Shown: positions 26,680-35,715, counted from the stretch's first letter. The stretch is 64,000 nt of DNA from Flavobacterium sp. KS-LB2 (GCF_036895565.1 NZ_CP145904.1:3286001-3350000); one strand, 5' to 3'. Notes: generated by a model not told the origin, from the letters alone. Numbers and translations are program-made.

Positions 26680-26850
26680 TTGAGTAAAAAAAAGAAAAAT
26701 AAGGATAAAAATAAGGATAAAAAAAAGTTCCTTAAAAATGGATCTGATAAAGAAAACCTGAAGTCCAAGTGTTGTGAAAAATATAAAAAAGGAGAACATA
26801 ATCGTTGTGAAAACTGTCCTAAATTTGATCTAATCAAAAAAGCAAAATAA
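26680..26850 (+). CDS. Small Lys-rich protein with four-Cys motif
   Basis: A frame with a TTG start encodes 56 residues. A very Lys/Asn/Asp-rich N-terminus (SKKKKNKDKNKDKKKF) is followed by KCCEKYKKGEHNRCENCPKF. The spacing CC-x10-C-x2-C suggests a small zinc- or metal-binding site. Similar small Bacteroidota proteins with a CCEKYKKG...CPxF core exist, as I recall, without known function. No ATG is available upstream in frame. The gene lies between the ferritin gene and a hairpin terminator. Its coding nature is inferred from this motif and the terminator placement. Confidence 0.65.
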   Translation: MSKKKKNKDKNKDKKKFLKNGSDKENLKSKCCEKYKKGEHNRCENCPKFDLIKKAK

Positions 26851-26886
26851 ACAGTGCCTGCAATAGCATCGGTATTGGTAATCCAT

Positions 26887-26921
26887 AAAAAAACCATCGA
26901 TGCTAATTCGATGGTTTTTTT
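26887..26921. terminator. Intrinsic terminator between small Cys protein and ssb
   Basis: AAAAACCATCGA and TCGATGGTTTTT form a 12-bp stem around TGCTAAT with A/T flanks. It can serve both converging transcripts. Confidence 0.85.
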
Positions 26922-26977
26922 GTTTGATCTTCTGACACAGCTTAAAGCATTATAACAGCCTTAAAATGAATACTATA

Positions 26978-27301
26978 TTATTTTCCCAAGAGCAAAACTT
27001 CATTAGCAACAATTTCAGTAACATAGCGTTTCTCACCATTTTTGTCGTCATAACTTCTATGGGTTAGCTTTCCTTCGATTCCTATTTCCTTTCCTTTAAT
27101 CACATATTTTTCAATAATATCAGCCGTTTTCCCCCAAGCGGTAACACGATGCCATTCGGTTTGTTCTACTTTATCCCCGTTTTCTTTATAATAGACATCA
27201 TTAGTGGCTATGCTTACGGTTGCTAATTTTTTTCCTCCGTCTAAAGTTTTTACTTCTGGATCTTGACCTACTCTTCCGATTAATTGTACTCTGTTTTTCA
27301 T
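26978..27301 (-). CDS. ssb: Short single-stranded DNA-binding protein
   Basis: The 107-residue protein is the SSB OB-fold: KNRVQLIGRVGQDPEVKTLDGG, LATVSIATNDVYY, TEWHRVTAWGKTADIIEKY and GKLTHRSYDDKNGEKRYVTEIVA. It coats single-stranded DNA as a tetramer. It ends right after the OB-fold (NEVLLLGK) and so lacks the Gly/Pro linker and the acidic C-terminal tip (DDDIPF type) that recruits repair and replication proteins. It is therefore probably a secondary SSB, for example for competence or stress; a full-length copy would be expected elsewhere. Confidence 0.9.
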   Translation of the reverse strand: MKNRVQLIGRVGQDPEVKTLDGGKKLATVSIATNDVYYKENGDKVEQTEWHRVTAWGKTADIIEKYVIKGKEIGIEGKLTHRSYDDKNGEKRYVTEIVANEVLLLGK

Positions 27302-27439
27302 GGCGTGTAAATTTAAATATTAGTGTATATAATTTATATGTTAAAACGTTCATTCGAATCAACATGGCAAAGATGCGATAGGTTCAAATCTTTATTCGGT
27401 TGCTAACTACTTACTTTCGGTTGTAACTATTTGTAAACG

Positions 27440-27469
27440 TTTGTAAATGGGAAAAATTAGTTACATTTG
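27440..27469 (+). promoter_or_regulatory. Bacteroidota promoter TTTG-N18-TACATTTG
   Basis: A -33 TTTG at 27440-27443 and a -7 TACATTTG at 27462-27469 are 18 bp apart, and the ATG of the GNAT-nitrilase gene follows 17 nt later. TTTGTAAA-like words repeat three times just upstream. Confidence 0.65.
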
Positions 27470-27486
27470 TTGAAAATCAACTTTTT

Positions 27487-29016
27487 ATGCAAGCCAAAAT
27501 AAACAAAGTAGAATTACGAAATCTAGCTTTTGATGATTACAAAGAACTTAAAAATTCGATGGTTGAATCCTATCCAGAAATGGTAGGTTCGTACTGGAGA
27601 GAACATCACATAGAAAAAATATTGAGCATTTTCCCAGAAGGACAACTCGTGATTTTAGTAGATGGAAAAGTAGTTGGCTCAGCATTATCGCTAATTGTTG
27701 ATGAAAGTTTAGTGGATAAAAACCATAATTACGCTGACATAACTGGAAAATATACTTTTTCGACTCACAATCCAAAAGGAGATGTTTTATACGGAATAGA
27801 TGTTTTTATACATCCAAATTACAGAGGACTACGCCTTGGAAGACGTTTATATGATGCCCGAAAAGAGTTGTGTGAGCAACTGAATTTAAAAGCCATCGTT
27901 TTTGCCGGAAGAATACCTAATTACGGTCAACATGCTGAAAAACTCACTCCAAAAAATTACATCGAAAAAGTAAAACGAAAAGAGCTACACGACCCCGTTC
28001 TTTCTTTTCAATTGAGTAACGATTTCCACGTGATTCGAGTAATGAAAAATTATCTGGAAGGAGACACAGACTCTAAGGAATTTGCTGTTTTATTGGAATG
28101 GAATAACATCTATTATGACGAAAGTCCAAAATTAATAAACCTCAAAAAAAGCGTCATCCGCTTGGGATTGGTGCAGTGGCAAATGCGTCAACTGAATAAT
28201 CTAGAAGCTTTATTTGAACAATGCGAATTTTTTGTAGACGTCGTTTCAGGATATGGAAGTGATTTTGCACTGTTTCCAGAACTGTTTACGGCACCTTTAA
28301 TGGCGGATTACAATCACTTATCAGAAGCCGATGCGATAAGGGAATTAGCCAAACATACAGAGCCTATTCACAAACGTTTCCAAGAATTAGCTATTTCTTA
28401 CAACATCAACATCATTACGGGAAGCATGCCGTATTTAGAGAACGGCACGTTATATAATGTTGGTTTTCTTTGCAAAAGAGACGGAACTTCAGAGATGTAT
28501 GCCAAAATTCACGTTACTCCAAACGAGGTGCAACATTGGGGAATGACTGGCGGATCTCAAATTAAAACATTTGACACCGATTGTGGAAAAATAGGAATCA
28601 TGATTTGTTACGACGTTGAATTTCCAGAACTTTCAAGATTATTGGCAGATGAAGGAATGAATATTTTATTTGTACCGTTCTTAACTGATACTCAAAATGC
28701 CTATACCAGAGTCAAACACTGCGCACAAGCAAGAGCGATAGAAAACGAATGTTATGTAGCTATTGCAGGTTGTGTGGGAAATCTTCCAAAGGTGAACAAC
28801 ATGGACATTCAATATGCACAATCAGCAGTATTTACTCCTTCTGACTTTGCTTTTCCAAGTAACGGAATCAAAGCCGAAGCCACACCAAATACAGAAATGA
28901 CACTGATTGTAGACGTAGATTTAGATTTACTGAAAGAACTTCACGAACATGGAAGCGTACGAATTCTAAAAGATCGTAGAACTGATTTATACGACATCAA
29001 AAAAATAAATCCATGA
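27487..29016 (+). CDS. Fused GNAT acetyltransferase and carbon-nitrogen hydrolase
   Basis: The 509-residue protein has an N-terminal GNAT domain (about 1-200) with the acetyl-CoA loop HPNYRGLRLGRRLYDAR and a C-terminal nitrilase-superfamily domain (about 225-505). The nitrilase triad is visible: Glu in LFPELFTAP, Lys in YAKIHVTPNE and Cys in GIMICYDVEFPE. This bifunctional architecture is widespread in Bacteroidota, but its substrate is unknown; amide hydrolysis or transamidation linked to N-acetylation is plausible. It overlaps the next gene by 4 nt (ATGA). Confidence 0.9.
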   Translation: MQAKINKVELRNLAFDDYKELKNSMVESYPEMVGSYWREHHIEKILSIFPEGQLVILVDGKVVGSALSLIVDESLVDKNHNYADITGKYTFSTHNPKGDVLYGIDVFIHPNYRGLRLGRRLYDARKELCEQLNLKAIVFAGRIPNYGQHAEKLTPKNYIEKVKRKELHDPVLSFQLSNDFHVIRVMKNYLEGDTDSKEFAVLLEWNNIYYDESPKLINLKKSVIRLGLVQWQMRQLNNLEALFEQCEFFVDVVSGYGSDFALFPELFTAPLMADYNHLSEADAIRELAKHTEPIHKRFQELAISYNINIITGSMPYLENGTLYNVGFLCKRDGTSEMYAKIHVTPNEVQHWGMTGGSQIKTFDTDCGKIGIMICYDVEFPELSRLLADEGMNILFVPFLTDTQNAYTRVKHCAQARAIENECYVAIAGCVGNLPKVNNMDIQYAQSAVFTPSDFAFPSNGIKAEATPNTEMTLIVDVDLDLLKELHEHGSVRILKDRRTDLYDIKKINP

Positions 29017-29363
29017 ACAAAACCTGCTTAGAATGTGGAGAAAAGATTGTAGGACGGGAAGACAAAAAATTCTGCAGTGACGGCTGCCGAAATGCCTATA
29101 ATAATAAAATAAACAAAGACAGTACTAATTTTATGCGCAACATCAACAATAAGTTGCGCAAAAATTACCGCATTCTATCTGAAATTAATATCGACGGAAA
29201 GTCCAAAACTACTCGGGCAAAACTCCTGAGCAAAGGCTTTGATTTTGAATTTTTTACGAATATTTTACAAACCAAAACTGGAAATACCTACTATTTCCTA
29301 TATGACCAAGGCTATATGCTTTTGGACAATGATTTTTATATGCTAGTCAAAAAAGACATTTAA
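29013..29363 (+). CDS. Zinc-ribbon protein (DUF2116-like)
   Basis: The 116-residue protein begins with a four-Cys ribbon, CLECGEKIVGREDKKFCSDGCRNAYNN, resembling the DUF2116/MYM-type small zinc ribbons. The remaining 80 residues are helical and end in a YYFLYDQGYML beta segment. Function is unknown; a nucleic-acid or protein contact role is possible. The start codon overlaps the stop of the GNAT-nitrilase gene, so expression is coupled. Confidence 0.78.
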   Translation: MNKTCLECGEKIVGREDKKFCSDGCRNAYNNKINKDSTNFMRNINNKLRKNYRILSEINIDGKSKTTRAKLLSKGFDFEFFTNILQTKTGNTYYFLYDQGYMLLDNDFYMLVKKDI

Positions 29364-29394
29364 ATACCACAACCCCAAACCTATCTAACCAAAA

Positions 29395-31785
29395 ATGAAA
29401 AAAGATTATTCCTCAATTTTTGCCAGTTTATTTCTCCTAGGAATTCTAGGATTGATTTACTTTACCATGATGCCACATTGGACTTCAGATGAAGAAGGCT
29501 CTCTTTCTGAATTTTCGACCAAAAGAGCTTTAAACCAAGTAGAAGCCATTTCAAAACAACCTCATTATGTTGGTTCCAAAGAACATGAAGTGGTTGCTAA
29601 TTATCTCGTAAAAGAGCTGAACAAGTTAGGACTGGAAACTTCTGTTCAAGAAGGATATACCTTGAGTGATTGGGGAAATTTAGTACAATCAAAAAACATA
29701 TTGGCTCGAATAAAAGGAACTTCTAATTCTAAAGCGTTGTTATTGCTTTCCCATTATGACAGCGCACCACATTCTTACTCTAAGGGCGCAAGTGACGCAG
29801 GTTCCGGCGTAGCGACGATTCTGGAGAGTGTTCGTGCTTTTTTATATTCCAAAACCCCACATAAAAACGATATCATTATTCTGTTTTCAGATGCGGAAGA
29901 ATTAGGGTTAAATGGCGCAGCATTATTTGTAACCAAACACCATTGGGCAAAAGAAATAGGTTTGGTGCTTAATTTTGAAGCGCGTGGTTCATCCGGACCT
30001 AGCTATATGTTGATGGAAACCAACAAGGGAAATGCAGGATTAGTAAAAGAGTTTGCTGCTGCAAAAGCGACTTTTCCCGTTTCAAATTCCTTGATGTACA
30101 GCATTTATAAAATGTTACCAAACGATACTGATTTGACTGTTTTCAGAGAACAAGGAAATATTCAAGGGTATAATTTTGCTTTTATTGATGACCATTTTAA
30201 TTATCATACTGCTCAGGACGACATCAATCATTTGAACAAAAATACATTAGCACATCAAGGCACGTATTTAATGCCATTGCTGAACTATTTCTCAAATGCC
30301 GATTTAAATACGACTCAAGCCAGCGAAGATTACGTCTATTTTACCATTCCATATACATTTATAAGTTATCCTTTCAGCTGGGTTTTACCAATGGTGGTAA
30401 TCGCATTAGCACTATTTATTTTTCTACTTTTTTTAGGACGAGCCAAGCGCATCTTATCTTTCCGCGAAATTGGAAAAGGATTTATTCCGTTTTTTGGTTC
30501 CCTGATTATTACTGGATTAATTACTTTTTTTGGATGGAAAGGATTATTAGCCGTTTACCCGCAATACAATGATTTACTCAACGGATTTACATATAACGGA
30601 CACGCTTACATTGCAGCATTTGTACTTCTGGCTTTGGCGATAAGCCTAGTGTTTTACAACCGTTTTTCTGCCAAGAAAGTGACTATGAATCATTATGTAG
30701 CACCATTATTTATTTGGATTGTGATTAATGGAGGGCTAGCTTTCAGTTTACAAGGAGCTGGATTTTTGATTATTCCGGTCTATTTTGGATTATTTTTATT
30801 CGCTGCATTTATTATTACCCAAAAATCCCGCAAAATACTAAGTCTTATTTTTAGCATTCCGGCCTTGATAATCATAGCGCCATTCATACAGATGTTTCCT
30901 ATTGGTTTGGGATTAAAAGTGTTGTTTGGAAGTGCAATTCTTACCGTTTTGACATTCACATTATTGTTGCCTGTTTTTGGGACTTTCGCCAAAAAAGGAA
31001 TCTGGTCTTTAGTGTTTTTTGTGCTTGCCATTGGCTTTTTTGTGAAAGCGCATTCTGAATCTGGTTACGAATATGGAAAAGCCAAATCAAACAGCTTATT
31101 GTATGTCTATGATGCAGATACGGACAAAGCCAATTGGGTTACGTATGACACCAATCTTGATTCCTGGACCAAAAGCTATTTAGGTGAAAACCCAAAAGAC
31201 GCATCCATTTTGAACGAAACACCATTGTTCAGCAAATATAATTCTGGTTTTACGTATGCTGCCGAAGCTCCTAAAAAAGACATTCTAAAACCAAGTATAG
31301 CGTTTCTTGAAGACAGAATTGTAGGCAATCAAAGGTATTTGAGAATAAAAATTTCCCCGAATCGAAACGTCAACCGCTATGATATTTTTGCCAATGAAAA
31401 AATGGCGATTCATAATTTCAAAGCGAATGGCGTGACCACATTAGGCCAGAAAAATTCACTTTACCAACGTAAAGGGAAGAAAATATTGAGTTATTATGTC
31501 GTTGGAAACGCACCTTTGGAAATGCAGTTCAGTGTAAATTCCTCAACGGTTTTTGATATGGAATTGATGGAAAGTTCTTTTGATTTAATGACTAATCCTT
31601 TATTTGGAATAGCCAAAAGAGAAAATTGGATGATGCCAACACCTTTTGTTTTGAATGATGCGGTAGTAATCAAACAAAAAATAAAACCAACACCAGTTGT
31701 GGTTGCAAATGCTTTGGATACAGCTATCAATCCTATGGCTAAAGATAGTTTGAAAGTTGTGAAAGACAGTTTGAAAGTCAAATAA
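29395..31785 (+). CDS. Membrane-anchored M28 aminopeptidase
   Basis: The 796-residue protein has an N-terminal membrane anchor (about 9-26) followed by an M28 zinc-peptidase domain (about 45-305). Metal ligands are visible in LLLSHYDSAPHS, GASDAGSG, FSDAEELGLNGA, NFEARGSSG and HFNYHTAQDD. A long C-terminal part has eight or nine transmembrane helices (about 320-545) and a final extracytoplasmic beta-rich domain. The architecture recalls eukaryotic Ermp1/Pff1-type M28 proteins. It probably trims peptides in the periplasm. A short spacer of 31 nt follows the zinc-ribbon gene. Confidence 0.88.
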   Translation: MKKDYSSIFASLFLLGILGLIYFTMMPHWTSDEEGSLSEFSTKRALNQVEAISKQPHYVGSKEHEVVANYLVKELNKLGLETSVQEGYTLSDWGNLVQSKNILARIKGTSNSKALLLLSHYDSAPHSYSKGASDAGSGVATILESVRAFLYSKTPHKNDIIILFSDAEELGLNGAALFVTKHHWAKEIGLVLNFEARGSSGPSYMLMETNKGNAGLVKEFAAAKATFPVSNSLMYSIYKMLPNDTDLTVFREQGNIQGYNFAFIDDHFNYHTAQDDINHLNKNTLAHQGTYLMPLLNYFSNADLNTTQASEDYVYFTIPYTFISYPFSWVLPMVVIALALFIFLLFLGRAKRILSFREIGKGFIPFFGSLIITGLITFFGWKGLLAVYPQYNDLLNGFTYNGHAYIAAFVLLALAISLVFYNRFSAKKVTMNHYVAPLFIWIVINGGLAFSLQGAGFLIIPVYFGLFLFAAFIITQKSRKILSLIFSIPALIIIAPFIQMFPIGLGLKVLFGSAILTVLTFTLLLPVFGTFAKKGIWSLVFFVLAIGFFVKAHSESGYEYGKAKSNSLLYVYDADTDKANWVTYDTNLDSWTKSYLGENPKDASILNETPLFSKYNSGFTYAAEAPKKDILKPSIAFLEDRIVGNQRYLRIKISPNRNVNRYDIFANEKMAIHNFKANGVTTLGQKNSLYQRKGKKILSYYVVGNAPLEMQFSVNSSTVFDMELMESSFDLMTNPLFGIAKRENWMMPTPFVLNDAVVIKQKIKPTPVVVANALDTAINPMAKDSLKVVKDSLKVK

Positions 31786-31797
31786 TTTAAACACAAA

Positions 31798-32601
31798 ATG
31801 ACAAAAATTAGTATTCTGGGTTGTGGCTGGTTGGGTTTTCCTTTGGCGAAAGCTTTACTTTCAAAAGGATTTTCAGTAAACGGTTCGACGACTTCGACAG
31901 AGAAATTAGCCGTATTGGAAAATGCAGGAATTCAACCTTTTTTAATTGCGCTTTCAGAAAATAAAACGACTGGGAATCTAACTGATTTTCTGGAGAATTC
32001 TGAAATTTTAATCATCGATGTTCCGCCAAAACTTCGCGGTTCAGGAACAGAAAATTTTGTTTCGAAGATTAGAAATGTAATTCCGTTTATAGAAAAATCA
32101 TCAGTCGAAAAAGTGCTTTTCATCAGTTCAACATCGGTCTATAATGATGATGGTGCTTTTGTTACTGAAGAAACAATCCCGAAACCGGATACTGAAGGCG
32201 GCAAACAATTACTGGAAACCGAACAGCTTTTGCAAAGCAATATAAACTTCAAAACAACGGTATTGCGTTTTGGCGGCTTAATTGGCGAAGACCGTCATCC
32301 GATAAAATTCCTAGCTGGCCGTGAAAATTTAGACAATTCTGATGCACCGATTAATTTAATTCATCAGGAAGATTGTGTGGGTATTATTCTAAAAATCATT
32401 GAAAATGATGTGTGGAATGAAACCTTCAATGCGGTCGCTCCATCTCATCCTTCAAGAGAAATGTATTATACTCAGAAAGCACTAGACTTGAATTTGGCTT
32501 TGCCAAAATTTAATCATAAAAATCCATCTATAGGAAAAACAATTTTGAGTACTAAAATAGAAACCGTTTTAAATTATACTTTTACACAACCAAATTTATA
32601 A
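31798..32601 (+). CDS. NAD(P)-dependent epimerase/dehydratase family protein
   Basis: The 267-residue protein has an N-terminal Rossmann motif (ISILGCGWLGFPLAKALL), a VLFISSTSVYND segment with the Ser/Tyr region of extended SDRs, and TVLRFGGLIGEDRHP. It resembles YeeZ-type atypical SDRs, whose substrates are not established. There is no signal peptide. The gene follows the M28 peptidase by 12 nt and precedes an EamA transporter by 1 nt, so it is in a shared transcript. Confidence 0.85.
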   Translation: MTKISILGCGWLGFPLAKALLSKGFSVNGSTTSTEKLAVLENAGIQPFLIALSENKTTGNLTDFLENSEILIIDVPPKLRGSGTENFVSKIRNVIPFIEKSSVEKVLFISSTSVYNDDGAFVTEETIPKPDTEGGKQLLETEQLLQSNINFKTTVLRFGGLIGEDRHPIKFLAGRENLDNSDAPINLIHQEDCVGIILKIIENDVWNETFNAVAPSHPSREMYYTQKALDLNLALPKFNHKNPSIGKTILSTKIETVLNYTFTQPNL

Positions 32602-32602
32602 C

Positions 32603-33532
32603 GTGAGAACTAAAATTAAAAATGCCGTTTCGTCTAAAGTTAATGCTATTGGATTGCCTATTTTAGCTTTGTGCTGGGTTAGTTTTTTTTGGGGAACTAC
32701 TTGGATTGCTTCAAAAGAGGGCGTAAAACACATGCCAGCTTTACAGCTCGCTGCCATTAGACAATTCATTGGCGGATTGCTATATATTTCTTTTTTCCTA
32801 TTCAAAAAAACACCTTGGCCAAAAGGAAAACAATGGAAAACCATTATTATTTTAAGCATCCTTAATTTTGTTTTGAGTAACGGATTAAGCACTTGGGGAG
32901 TGAAATACATCAGTAGCGGACTTGGAGCAATCATTGGCGCTATTGTTCCTTTATGGATTGTAATTATTACTTTTTTTAAGGGAGAACGATTGGCTCGATT
33001 AACGGTTATTGGTTTAATTATTAGTTTTGGTGGCGTTTGCGTTATCTTTTATGATCATTTGAGTGATTTTATGATTCCTGATTTTAGATTTGGGATTATA
33101 TTGTCATTAATAGCTACGTTAACTTGGGCATTTGGCTCGTTATATACAAAGAAAAAAGCAGCTAGTTTTAATCCTTATTTTAGTTTGGGACTGCAAATGT
33201 TTATATCCAGTATTTTAATTTTTGCGTACAATGGAGCAACGGGAACTTCTGTTAGTTTGAGTGCTATTCCAGCTATTTCGTGGTGGTCTATTGCTTATTT
33301 AGTTGTTTTTGGTTCTGTACTTACTTTCATTGCCTTTATCTATGCGCTTCAAAATCTTCCTGCTGAAATAAGCAGTATTTATGCCTATATCAACCCAATT
33401 ATAGCCGTGATTCTAGGTGCTGTGATTTTTGGTGAAGTCCTCAATGCTGCCATTGCAATAGGCGGTGGCGTTACATTGTTTGGATTGTATCTGGTGAATT
33501 ATTCGTTGAGGAAAGGCCGGAAAATAGTATAG
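32603..33532 (+). CDS. EamA/DMT-family transporter
   Basis: The 309-residue protein has ten hydrophobic helices in duplicated halves. It contains FFWGTTWIASKEGVKHMPAL (EamA start), LQLAAIRQFIGGLLY and the second-half LPAEISSIYAYINPIIAVILG. The start is a GTG placed one base after the stop of the epimerase gene, which supports translational coupling. It exports an unknown metabolite. It is a paralogue of the EamA gene at 22055 but diverged. Confidence 0.88.
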   Translation: MRTKIKNAVSSKVNAIGLPILALCWVSFFWGTTWIASKEGVKHMPALQLAAIRQFIGGLLYISFFLFKKTPWPKGKQWKTIIILSILNFVLSNGLSTWGVKYISSGLGAIIGAIVPLWIVIITFFKGERLARLTVIGLIISFGGVCVIFYDHLSDFMIPDFRFGIILSLIATLTWAFGSLYTKKKAASFNPYFSLGLQMFISSILIFAYNGATGTSVSLSAIPAISWWSIAYLVVFGSVLTFIAFIYALQNLPAEISSIYAYINPIIAVILGAVIFGEVLNAAIAIGGGVTLFGLYLVNYSLRKGRKIV

Positions 33533-33693
33533 CAAACTTCTATTTAAAAAATCAAAGTCTTCGCTGTTCAAAGCTATAAATTGTCTTGATTAGTAACCAA
33601 ATACAACAATTATATTTAGTCGTAGTATATAAATAGTAATGCTTTTACAAAATATCACTAAAAGTGGGTATTTTATTTACATTCTATTTTTTA

Positions 33694-33701
33694 TAGGTTT
33701 G
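33694..33701 (+). promoter_or_regulatory. Possible -7 box upstream of the repeat-controlled lipoprotein gene
   Basis: TAGGTTTG matches TAnnTTTG, 37 nt before the ATG at 33738. No -33 TTTG is clear. Confidence 0.35.
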
Positions 33702-33743
33702 TATTTACTTAAGAAGTAATAACTTTTGAATAAAATTATGAAA

Positions 33744-33769
33744 CAAACCACAAACCACAAACCACAAAC
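33744..33769 (+). repeat. 7-bp tandem repeat (CAAACCA)x3 plus partial copy, in start region
   Basis: Three full CAAACCA units at 33744-33764 are followed by CAAAC. The tract begins two codons after an ATG (33738). With the present copy number that ATG runs into a TAA at 33783. Removing one 7-bp unit joins the ATG in frame to a normal lipoprotein signal peptide, and adding two units would also restore the phase. The unit length is not a multiple of three, so slippage would switch the frame. Confidence 0.85.
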
Positions 33770-33807
33770 TAAAAAACTACATTAATAAGTTACTACTCTT
33801 ATTTGTT

Positions 33808-35715
33808 GTGGCCTTTACGCTGAGTAATTGCACTCAAGATACTTTAGACAAAGATGAAAACTCTACTATTGAAGCTTCAAAAAATGAAATCTCATTCAAA
33901 GAGTTTAAAAACAAAACTGGATTAAAAAATTTTAAAAAAACCATTAGTTTACCAGGAGAATCTCTAAACGACCAAGCAAAAAAAACTGGTCAAAATCATA
34001 GCGTTTTAAATGATTTTAATATTGATACTACTTATATTAAACAATGTATAATACAAAATAAAACGACATACACTTTTAAAATTATTCCAAAAATAATTAC
34101 CAGAAATAGTATTTTTAATCTTGTCGTGTATAATAAGGATGGCGTTTGGGAGACATCAATCATCGAAATGATACCTACAAAACAAAATTTAAAAGACCTT
34201 ATTACAGGTAATACAAAACAATTTAGAGGTAAAATGAGACTTGTTTATCAGTCAACTCAAAATCAAAAAAACAGCACTAAATTATCAGAAAGAGCGTCAG
34301 ATATAGGTACCGGCTACACTACCATTTTTGTGACTGGAAATAGGCATTGCACACGTGACGGAGATTGCTTAAGCGGCATCTGTGACAACTGTAATCGCTG
34401 TGTAGACTATTACGCTTTTAGAGTACCTGTACAAGGTGAAGCTGTAGAAGCTCTTGTAGAATCTCCAAATTTTGGATCTCAAGGTGGTGGTGGAAATGGC
34501 GTTAATTTAACTGATCCTAGCGGTTATGTTATAGACCCTAACTTATTTGATTTAACTGACCCAAGAGCTTATCTTATGCTACAAAAGGCAGAGTACGCTG
34601 CAGCATTTTGGGCTGAACTTCCAGATACTTTAAAAACATGGGCAGTTGATAATGTAGATCAATACACTACTATTCTTAATTTATATTTAAATAATGTTAC
34701 GCCAGAAAATAAAGTTATTGCTATGGAGCAAATCAATTTAAGTTTTCAACAAAACAACATTGATGTTTCATGGGAAGAATATAAAGAAATACATGATTAT
34801 CTTACCAATAGTTCAGATCCACTAAAAAATGAAATTGTAAAAAACTGGGTTAGTATAAAAAAAGAACTACTATTAAGACCTGCCCTATTACTTAATATCC
34901 CTTGCAGTGAAATTCCGAAATGGCAAGAACTAATACAGTTCACACCACCTCAATCAGTAAAAAATAAAATACAATCTCTAGATAATCAATCATTATTTAC
35001 TGATTACAAAATTCAATATTTAGAACATGCAAAAGGTGCAGCTATAAATTTAGATTATTTTCCGGTTACAATTAACAGTTTACCAACAAACCCAAATACT
35101 GGGCAAAAATTCTCACCAAAAGAATTTTTAAATTATGTTCGCTTAAAAATTAATTCTTTTGTAGACACTACCATTTCAAGTTTTAGCCCAACAACATTAA
35201 GTACAGGGACTAATGAAACACAATTATGGAACTCTACAAATCCCCTTGGTGCTATCATTCATATTAACATACCCTTACCTGCTGGTGACGGCTCTGTTAT
35301 ATGTTCTGAAACAGACCCTAATCATTGGATTTTTACAACACTTGAAGTCCCTTATTGGCCAGGAAACAACAACAACGACGATGGTATTCATCCTGTGAGT
35401 GGAAATAGGGAGTTCGGCTTAATAGAAAATTCAAACGGCACCTTTACTTTCTACACTCGTGGAGTGGATAGAATGACTGATGGGTTTGACTCAACTATTG
35501 CTGAAAACGGTAACATATTTTTTGGAAGTCCTTTTGCTAAACCTGATATATTGTGGAATAGTTTAAAGACAAAAATATTTAACTTTGTACAAAATAACGG
35601 AGGTAATTCCGTAGCGCCAACAACCTCTCAAAATAAAATTTATAGACCAGATTGGACAAAAGTTCGTCAAGTTTTAAGAGGAGAGGTATCGATAAATAAT
35701 TTAGGCTGTAATTAG
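33808..35715 (+). CDS. Large putative lipoprotein of unknown function, start out of frame (possibly phase-OFF)
   Basis: The open frame codes for 635 residues from a GTG at 33808, but that codon lies inside a signal peptide. Upstream in-frame codons read NYINKLLLLFVVAFTLSNC, a typical lipobox, without any ATG. The nearest ATG (33738) is out of frame because of a 7-bp repeat tract. The mature protein has a charged N-terminus, a Cys-rich patch (CTRDGDCLSGICDNCNRC, about residues 188-205), a Gly-rich hinge (SQGGGGNG), a helical middle and a beta-rich C-terminus with HPVSGNREFGL and FYTRGVDRMTDGFD. I do not recognise a named family. It is probably exposed at the outer membrane. A membrane protein gene follows after 10 nt. 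Confidence 0.75.
   Translation: MAFTLSNCTQDTLDKDENSTIEASKNEISFKEFKNKTGLKNFKKTISLPGESLNDQAKKTGQNHSVLNDFNIDTTYIKQCIIQNKTTYTFKIIPKIITRNSIFNLVVYNKDGVWETSIIEMIPTKQNLKDLITGNTKQFRGKMRLVYQSTQNQKNSTKLSERASDIGTGYTTIFVTGNRHCTRDGDCLSGICDNCNRCVDYYAFRVPVQGEAVEALVESPNFGSQGGGGNGVNLTDPSGYVIDPNLFDLTDPRAYLMLQKAEYAAAFWAELPDTLKTWAVDNVDQYTTILNLYLNNVTPENKVIAMEQINLSFQQNNIDVSWEEYKEIHDYLTNSSDPLKNEIVKNWVSIKKELLLRPALLLNIPCSEIPKWQELIQFTPPQSVKNKIQSLDNQSLFTDYKIQYLEHAKGAAINLDYFPVTINSLPTNPNTGQKFSPKEFLNYVRLKINSFVDTTISSFSPTTLSTGTNETQLWNSTNPLGAIIHINIPLPAGDGSVICSETDPNHWIFTTLEVPYWPGNNNNDDGIHPVSGNREFGLIENSNGTFTFYTRGVDRMTDGFDSTIAENGNIFFGSPFAKPDILWNSLKTKIFNFVQNNGGNSVAPTTSQNKIYRPDWTKVRQVLRGEVSINNLGCN

Noticed and set aside
33744..33769. 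Short tandem repeat as a CRISPR-like array
   Set aside because: The unit is 7 bp without spacers, and no cas genes are present; it is a simple sequence repeat.
35213..35398. 61-residue frame within the lipoprotein gene
   Set aside because: It is in an alternate frame of the larger gene and has no independent support.
33808..35715. Calling the lipoprotein gene a plain pseudogene
   Set aside because: A frame of over 630 codons remains intact and the only defect is at a repeat able to slip, so a switchable start is more economical.
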